Assembly (NCBI GenBank): GCA_030539595.1
Contig: JAUNXW010000053.1
Location: 1-9,921 of the forward strand
Direction of reading: 5' to 3'
DNA from: Methanocorpusculum sp.
Lineage (GTDB): Archaea > Halobacteriota > Methanomicrobia > Methanomicrobiales > Methanocorpusculaceae
Length of the DNA stretch: 9,921 nt
Positions 6,083 through 9,921 of this stretch are shown here, in pieces (position 1 is the first letter of the stretch; each line of letters begins with the position of its first letter). A program made the position numbers and the translations under genes. Under the pieces are notes generated by a model. That model did no database searches, had not been told where the DNA came from, and saw only the letters and a program-made list of their open reading frames with translations.

Positions 6083-6128
6083 TAATGCGCTGTCAATACG
6101 GCGCATTAGATACCATATATCATCTAAT
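6083..6128. promoter_or_regulatory. AMMECR1-operon promoter with two overlapping inverted repeats
   Basis: Repeat one has 8-base perfect arms TAATGCGC (6083-6090) and GCGCATTA (6101-6108); repeat two has 7-base perfect arms ATTAGAT (6105-6111) and ATCTAAT (6122-6128). Both have 10-base spacers, they share ATTA, and their centres are 21 bases apart, about two helical turns. The spacer of the second contains CATATATC, the likely TATA box, roughly 26-33 bases before the AMMECR1 start codon. The arrangement resembles an operator placed over the box. A T9 run (6060-6068) lies upstream. No ribosome site precedes the ATG at 6151, so the leader is very short or absent. Confidence 0.45.
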
Positions 6129-6150
6129 ACGACCAATATAGTCAGAACAA

Positions 6151-6714
6151 ATGAATCTTCTATCAGAAACGGAAGGAGAACTCGCCGTCAAAACAGCACG
6201 CAGCTTTGTTGAAAATGCTGTAATCGGCGAGAATACAGATAACGAAATCAATCTCCCCGAAATATTCACAGAAAAGCGCGGAGTATTCGTAACGCTTACC
6301 GAAAAAGGAAATCTCAGGGGCTGTATAGGATACCCTTACCCTGTAATGCCCTTAAGCGACGCAATAAAAGAAGCCGCAGTTCACGCAGCGGTTCACGACC
6401 CGAGATTTGAACCTGTTTCAGGCGAAGAACTCCGAGATATAATTGTAGAAGTAACAATACTTACAGCTCCCGCAGTTCTTGAAGGTGACTTTCTTGAGCG
6501 CCCGTCAAAAATAAAAATAGGAAAGCACGGACTAATAGCACAAAAGGACAGTCACTCAGGTCTTCTGCTTCCGCAGGTCGCAACAGAATACAACTGGAGT
6601 GCTGAAGAATTTCTTTCGCAGACCTGCATTAAAGCAGGTCTTCAGCCAAATGCCTGGAAAGACAGCGAATGCACAATACTCACATTTGAAGGACAAATAT
6701 TCACGGAAAAATAA
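6151..6714 (+). CDS. AMMECR1-domain protein
   Basis: A 187-residue single-domain protein of the AMMECR1 family, found in archaea, bacteria and eukaryotes, with no established biochemical activity. The family hallmark LRGCIG is at 55-60, with DPRFEPV at 83-89, KIGKHGLIA at 122-130, GLLLPQVATEYNW at 137-149 and FLSQTCIKAGL at 154-164. The buried Cys58 and the conserved basic and aromatic residues around it are the usual candidates for a functional site. No signal peptide or membrane segment is seen, so it should be cytosolic. Elsewhere AMMECR1 domains often occur with Memo and radical-SAM proteins; here neither is nearby and instead the gene is followed after one base by tgtA, then arcS, which suggests coordinated expression with archaeosine synthesis. 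The function in that pathway is inference. Confidence 0.93.
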   Translation: MNLLSETEGELAVKTARSFVENAVIGENTDNEINLPEIFTEKRGVFVTLTEKGNLRGCIGYPYPVMPLSDAIKEAAVHAAVHDPRFEPVSGEELRDIIVEVTILTAPAVLEGDFLERPSKIKIGKHGLIAQKDSHSGLLLPQVATEYNWSAEEFLSQTCIKAGLQPNAWKDSECTILTFEGQIFTEK

Positions 6715-6715
6715 T

Positions 6716-8161
6716 ATGGCAGTAACATTCGAAGTAATACACAAAGATATAGCAGGGCGCGTAGGAAAACTCAAAGCAGGCGAGAAACAGATAAAAACTC
6801 CGGCACTGCTTCCGGTTGTAAACCCGCACTTACAGATAATTCCGCCGGCGGATATGAAGAAGATGGGTGTTGAAGGAATCATTACAAACGCGTACATTTT
6901 TTCCAAAAGCGAAGAGTTCAGAAATCAGGCTCTGGAAAGAGGTCTTCATGATGTCCTGAATTTTGACGGTCTTATTATGACCGATTCGGGTTCTTTTCAG
7001 ATGTCTGTCTACGGAAGCGTAGACATTACAAACGAAGAAACACTGTCTTTTCAGCGCGATATAGGAAGCGACATCTGGGTTCCGCTGGATATTCCGACGC
7101 ACCCCGATACACCAAGAGAAGAAGTAATCGAACAGATGGAGATTACTATGGCGCGGATGAAGGAGGCTAAGGAGATTTTCGGCGACGACGCGCCTATATC
7201 AGGACCTGTTCAGGGCGCGGTTTTTGAAGACCTGAGAGAATCTGCGGGAAGAAGAGTTTCCGAAATGGGTTTCACCTACTGTCCTGTTGGAGCTGTTGTT
7301 CCTTTGATGGAGAGTTACCGCTACAGAGAACTCGTCGATGTGATAATAGCCGCAAAGAAAGGACTTTCTGCGGGCGCATGCGTTCATCTGTTCGGTGCGG
7401 GACATCCTTCGATGTTTGCTCTTGCGGCTGCCTGCGGGTGCGATGTTTTTGATTCCGCCGCTTATGCTCTTTATGCAAAAGACGGAAGATATATAACAAC
7501 ATCGGGAACGCTCAAACTTGATGAAATGAGCGAACTGCCTTGTGCGTGTCCGATTTGTAGAAGTCACACCGTTGAAGAACTTAAAAAATCTCCCGAAAAG
7601 CAGAAACTTTTAGCCATGCACAACCTGTCCGTTACGATGGCTGAAATCTCGCGTGTCCGTGCGGCAATTCAGGACGGCACACTCTTTGAGCTTGTTGATG
7701 AAAGATGCAGAGCACATCCAAAACTTCTTGACGGATACAGAAGACTGCTTGAACGCATGGGCGAAATCGAACTCCACGACAGAGCGAGCAAACGCAGATT
7801 TTTCTATCGCGGAAGCGAGTCCTGCAAAAGACCTGAGGTCACAAACTATCACAAAATGGTTTCAAGAATCACACTTTCTCCAGAAGTTCTTATTTCGGCA
7901 GGAGGTCCTGTGCCTTCAAGATTTAAGGAAGTCATTGAGTTCAAACCTCCGTTCGGTGCTCTTCCTTATGAACTCGCAGAAACTTTCCCCGCAGGTCAGG
8001 CTGAGATTCCTTCATGGGATGAGGACATGGTCAACTGCGGAATTCGCGGACTGAAACTGCTCTTTGAAACAAATCCGGATACGAAAGTCACAATTTCAAC
8101 AACAGAAAAGTGGAAAGATATATTCACTCGCGAATTTCCGGGCTTTGAGGTCTTTACATGA
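6716..8161 (+). CDS. tgtA: tRNA-guanine(15) transglycosylase (archaeosine pathway)
   Basis: TgtA swaps guanine-15 in the D-loop of archaeal tRNAs for preQ0, the first tRNA-bound step to archaeosine. The 481-residue product shows the TIM-barrel catalytic domain (about 1-350): TDSGSFQMSVYG (89-100, D90), GPVQG (163-167), and GCDVFDSAAY (241-250) holding the probable nucleophile D246, followed by the zinc site C276, C278, C281 and H302. Residues about 360-470 form a domain related to the ArcS core (PPFGALPYELAETFPAG) but without the ArcS cysteine-lysine signature. There is no PUA domain, unlike longer archaeal TgtAs of about 580 or more residues. The start at 6716 lies one base after the AMMECR1 stop with only a weak GGA site. 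An upstream in-frame ATG at 6599 is inside AMMECR1 and is rejected. The gene overlaps arcS by ATGA. Confidence 0.95.
   Translation: MAVTFEVIHKDIAGRVGKLKAGEKQIKTPALLPVVNPHLQIIPPADMKKMGVEGIITNAYIFSKSEEFRNQALERGLHDVLNFDGLIMTDSGSFQMSVYGSVDITNEETLSFQRDIGSDIWVPLDIPTHPDTPREEVIEQMEITMARMKEAKEIFGDDAPISGPVQGAVFEDLRESAGRRVSEMGFTYCPVGAVVPLMESYRYRELVDVIIAAKKGLSAGACVHLFGAGHPSMFALAAACGCDVFDSAAYALYAKDGRYITTSGTLKLDEMSELPCACPICRSHTVEELKKSPEKQKLLAMHNLSVTMAEISRVRAAIQDGTLFELVDERCRAHPKLLDGYRRLLERMGEIELHDRASKRRFFYRGSESCKRPEVTNYHKMVSRITLSPEVLISAGGPVPSRFKEVIEFKPPFGALPYELAETFPAGQAEIPSWDEDMVNCGIRGLKLLFETNPDTKVTISTTEKWKDIFTREFPGFEVFT
8147..8151 (+). promoter_or_regulatory. arcS ribosome binding site inside the tgtA end
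   Basis: GAGGT stands 6 bases before the arcS ATG at 8158 and lies within tgtA codons. Together with the ATGA overlap at 8158-8161 it fixes this start and points to coupled translation of the two archaeosine enzymes. Confidence 0.6.
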
Positions 8162-9783
8162 CGCTGTTTGATGTCAGAAAGCGTGACGGACTTGCAAGAA
8201 TCGGAAATCTGAAAATCTCGGAGGAGGAGTTTATCAGAACTCCTGCGGTAATTGATGCGAAAAATTTATTTCCGTCACTTTTTGAAAGAGACCATTCAAA
8301 TGTACCGCTTTCAGCCCCTCAAAGCGATGTTGACAAATATTTTGTTGAAGGAGACGAACCAAAAGCTGTCCATCCGCTTGCTGTTTCTCCGAAACAGTCA
8401 GGCGTTCTGATTTTTCCAAACTGGAACAACACTCTTTCGGATTCAAAACGATACACAGAACTTTTGGAGACCCTTCTGCCAAAAATTCCCTGCGACTCGG
8501 CACGTTACGCTCCGACATCGGCTCTGCCGTCAAATGTCTCTTCGTTAATCTACACCGGATTTGATTTATTCGATTACACCGCGGTTGACCTCTGCACTGT
8601 TCAGGAAAAATTCTGCACCGCGGAAGGTGAGTTTGATGCGTCTTATATGGAGAAAGGCGTCTGCGACTGCGAAGGATGCAGAAAAAAAGACCTCGGACTT
8701 CACAACCGCCTCGCACTCGCTCGCGAGGTAGAATTTGCGAAGACGTGGATTGAAAGAACTCAGATGCGCGAATTTATGGAGATGCGGTGCAGACTTTCAG
8801 CAGAGCAGGTGGGGCTGATTCGCAGAATCGACAGAACTGAGACCTTTGATTATGCAATGCCGATTGTCAGAAGTTCACGTTTCCTTGCAAACGCCGGAGA
8901 ATCAATTTACCGCCGTGAAATAGAACGCTTTGAAGAACGTCTTATCTCTCGCTATGTTCCGCCGAGAAGTGATGTCTGTGTTCTGCTTCCGTGCGCTTCA
9001 AGAAAACCGTATTCAATGTCGCGCTCGCATCAGATGTTTATGAGAGTTGTCGACACGCGTGCCCACGAGGTTATTGTGACGTCACCTTTGGGTGTTGTCC
9101 CAAGAGAGTTGGAGTTAGTTTATCCTGCGGGGCATTATGATGTTCCGGTAACAGGCTACTGGGATAGGGAAGAGTCTGCAATTCTTGTTGAGTATCTCGC
9201 GAAATATCTCAAAAAGCATCACTACGATAGAGTTATCTGCCATCTTGAAGGAGGGGCGAAAGCAGTCGCAATTGAAGCTTCAGGAGAGGCGGGAGTCAGT
9301 CTTGAATTTACTTGCAATGACGACAGACCTCTTTCGCAGGATTCTCTGCGTGCTTTGAATAATTCGCTTCAGGACTGCCGCCGCATGAGAAACGATTACA
9401 TAAGAGGTACTCTTCTCTGGCAGTTCGGTGAAGAGGTTAATACTAAGGGCTGGATTACAAAAGGAAGATATCCTGCTCAGAAGATTTATGAAAAGAAGAC
9501 GCAGATATTTTCTATTGACGCGGAAACAGGTCTTCTCCGCCCGACGCACGAGGGGTGGAAATATATCGGCGGCTACCGCATAAAAATTTCAGACGGGTTC
9601 ACGCCTCAGGGAGATATTTTGGCGCCGGGTATTGATTCCTGCGACGGAAATATTCTTGAAGGCGATGAGGTTTTTGTTGAAGGCAGCGGATACCTTGCGA
9701 CAGGTAAAGCGGCAATGGGTGCTTTTGAGATGAGGAATTCAAAGCGCGGTGTTGCTGTAAGGGTTAGAAAGACTAAAAAATAG
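8158..9783 (+). CDS. arcS: Archaeosine synthase ArcS (TgtA2)
   Basis: ArcS acts on preQ0 at position 15 of tRNA, adding an amine-bearing group to the nitrile on the way to archaeosine. It is a TgtA paralogue that lost transglycosylation. The 541-residue product has a degenerate N-terminal TGT-like part that still keeps a zinc-type cluster (C169, C171, C174, H182). The core domain follows with the ArcS signature PC-x3-KPY-x2-S-x2-H at 278-291 (C279, K283, H291) and SPLGVVPRELELVYPAGHYD (309-328). The C-terminal PUA RNA-binding domain runs from about 458 to 541 (RIKISDG, GDEVFVEG, GKAAMGAFEM). The nucleophile region of TgtA is absent. Some archaea need a radical-SAM partner (RaSEA) for the last step; none is in the window. 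Coupled to tgtA by overlap. Confidence 0.92.
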   Translation: MTLFDVRKRDGLARIGNLKISEEEFIRTPAVIDAKNLFPSLFERDHSNVPLSAPQSDVDKYFVEGDEPKAVHPLAVSPKQSGVLIFPNWNNTLSDSKRYTELLETLLPKIPCDSARYAPTSALPSNVSSLIYTGFDLFDYTAVDLCTVQEKFCTAEGEFDASYMEKGVCDCEGCRKKDLGLHNRLALAREVEFAKTWIERTQMREFMEMRCRLSAEQVGLIRRIDRTETFDYAMPIVRSSRFLANAGESIYRREIERFEERLISRYVPPRSDVCVLLPCASRKPYSMSRSHQMFMRVVDTRAHEVIVTSPLGVVPRELELVYPAGHYDVPVTGYWDREESAILVEYLAKYLKKHHYDRVICHLEGGAKAVAIEASGEAGVSLEFTCNDDRPLSQDSLRALNNSLQDCRRMRNDYIRGTLLWQFGEEVNTKGWITKGRYPAQKIYEKKTQIFSIDAETGLLRPTHEGWKYIGGYRIKISDGFTPQGDILAPGIDSCDGNILEGDEVFVEGSGYLATGKAAMGAFEMRNSKRGVAVRVRKTKK

Positions 9784-9805
9784 CTGTGCGGGGAACTTTA
9801 GCGCC

Positions 9806-9911
9806 ATTCGCAAATCAAAGATTCGCAAACATTCTGTTTGCTCAGCTTAGAGACCTTCGGTCTCCGCATTTGCTCTGCTAAGAAATCTAAAGGTTTCCGC
9901 CTTAGCTGATC
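9806..9911 (+). repeat. Tandem stem-loop repeats downstream of arcS
   Basis: After the arcS stop there is no gene but a chain of short repeats. ATTCGCAAA occurs twice (9806-9814, 9821-9829). GCAAAC and GTTTGC (9825-9841) form a 6-pair stem. Two tandem units follow, 9837-9868 and 9869-9901, each starting TTTGCTC, then GCT-AG, a 6-pair stem and TCCGC. The stem is GAGACC/GGTCTC in the first and GAAATC/GGTTTC in the second, with a changed pair that keeps pairing. CTTAG, CTAAG and CTTAG (9846-9850, 9878-9882, 9901-9905) could pair alternatively. There is no T-run after the stems, so a simple terminator is doubtful; a dispersed intergenic repeat or a structured RNA is possible. Confidence 0.6.
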
Positions 9912-9921
9912 AAGTCGCAGA

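Noticed and set aside
6599..6715. Longer 520-residue tgtA reading frame starting at 6599
   Set aside because: The extra 39 residues lie entirely inside the AMMECR1 gene in another frame and resemble no TgtA N-terminus; MAVTFEV at 6716 is a normal family start.
8234..8716. 160-codon open frame on the minus strand within arcS
   Set aside because: Low-complexity, Arg/Cys-rich shadow of arcS with no recognisable domain or ribosome site; arcS has clear motifs on the other strand.
9806..9921. CRISPR array
   Set aside because: The repeated blocks are short, diverged and directly adjacent, with no uniform spacers between identical repeats.

Overview
The window looks like chromosome of a methanogenic euryarchaeon, most likely of the Methanomicrobiales or a near relative (inference). 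The evidence is a consecutive tgtA-arcS pair for archaeosine (a tRNA base found essentially in archaea), an archaeal-type prolyl-tRNA synthetase ending in a zinc-binding tail and a terminal Tyr, a two-KH NusA-like protein of archaeal type, archaeal GGAGGTGA-like ribosome binding sites, TATA-type promoters about 26 bases before predicted transcript starts, and at least two transcripts that look leaderless or nearly so.

Layout. Positions 1-145 hold the tail of an unidentified plus-strand gene, possibly frameshifted at an A8 run. Positions 188-2444 (minus) hold a compact housekeeping operon, proS -> NusA-like KH protein -> hisE, the last two joined by an ATGA overlap. Positions 2445-2776 are non-coding and contain a 28-base-pair near-perfect hairpin. 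Positions 2777-4443 are a small, visibly more A/T-rich module: a ribbon-helix-helix regulator (minus) that diverges from a dolichol-phosphate-mannose-synthase-like glycosyltransferase and a 93-residue membrane protein (plus, ATGA-coupled). The small protein is a free-standing copy of the glycosyltransferase's own C-terminal two-helix membrane domain. Positions 4518-6005 (minus) encode a TrkH-type potassium transporter, converging on that module with T-runs on both strands. Positions 6151-9783 (plus) are a tight operon: an AMMECR1-domain protein, tgtA and arcS, with a 1-base gap and then an ATGA overlap. The end, 9784-9921, is a run of small hairpins that includes a tandem 32/33-base unit whose stems covary.

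How the genes relate. TgtA puts preQ0 into tRNA position 15 and ArcS converts it to archaeosine. Here TgtA has no PUA domain while ArcS has one, and the two share a homologous core domain. The AMMECR1 protein, whose biochemical role is not established, is locked into this operon, which is the best functional lead in the window. The ribbon-helix-helix gene has a perfect 17-base palindrome over its predicted transcription start, which suggests autoregulation and perhaps control of the divergent glycosyltransferase pair.

Limits: homology calls come from motif recognition by eye, start sites from Shine-Dalgarno and TATA placement, and no search or folding program was run. I do not see a clearly new multi-gene system. 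The strongest leads are the AMMECR1-archaeosine linkage, the free-standing membrane domain, and the structured intergenic elements.
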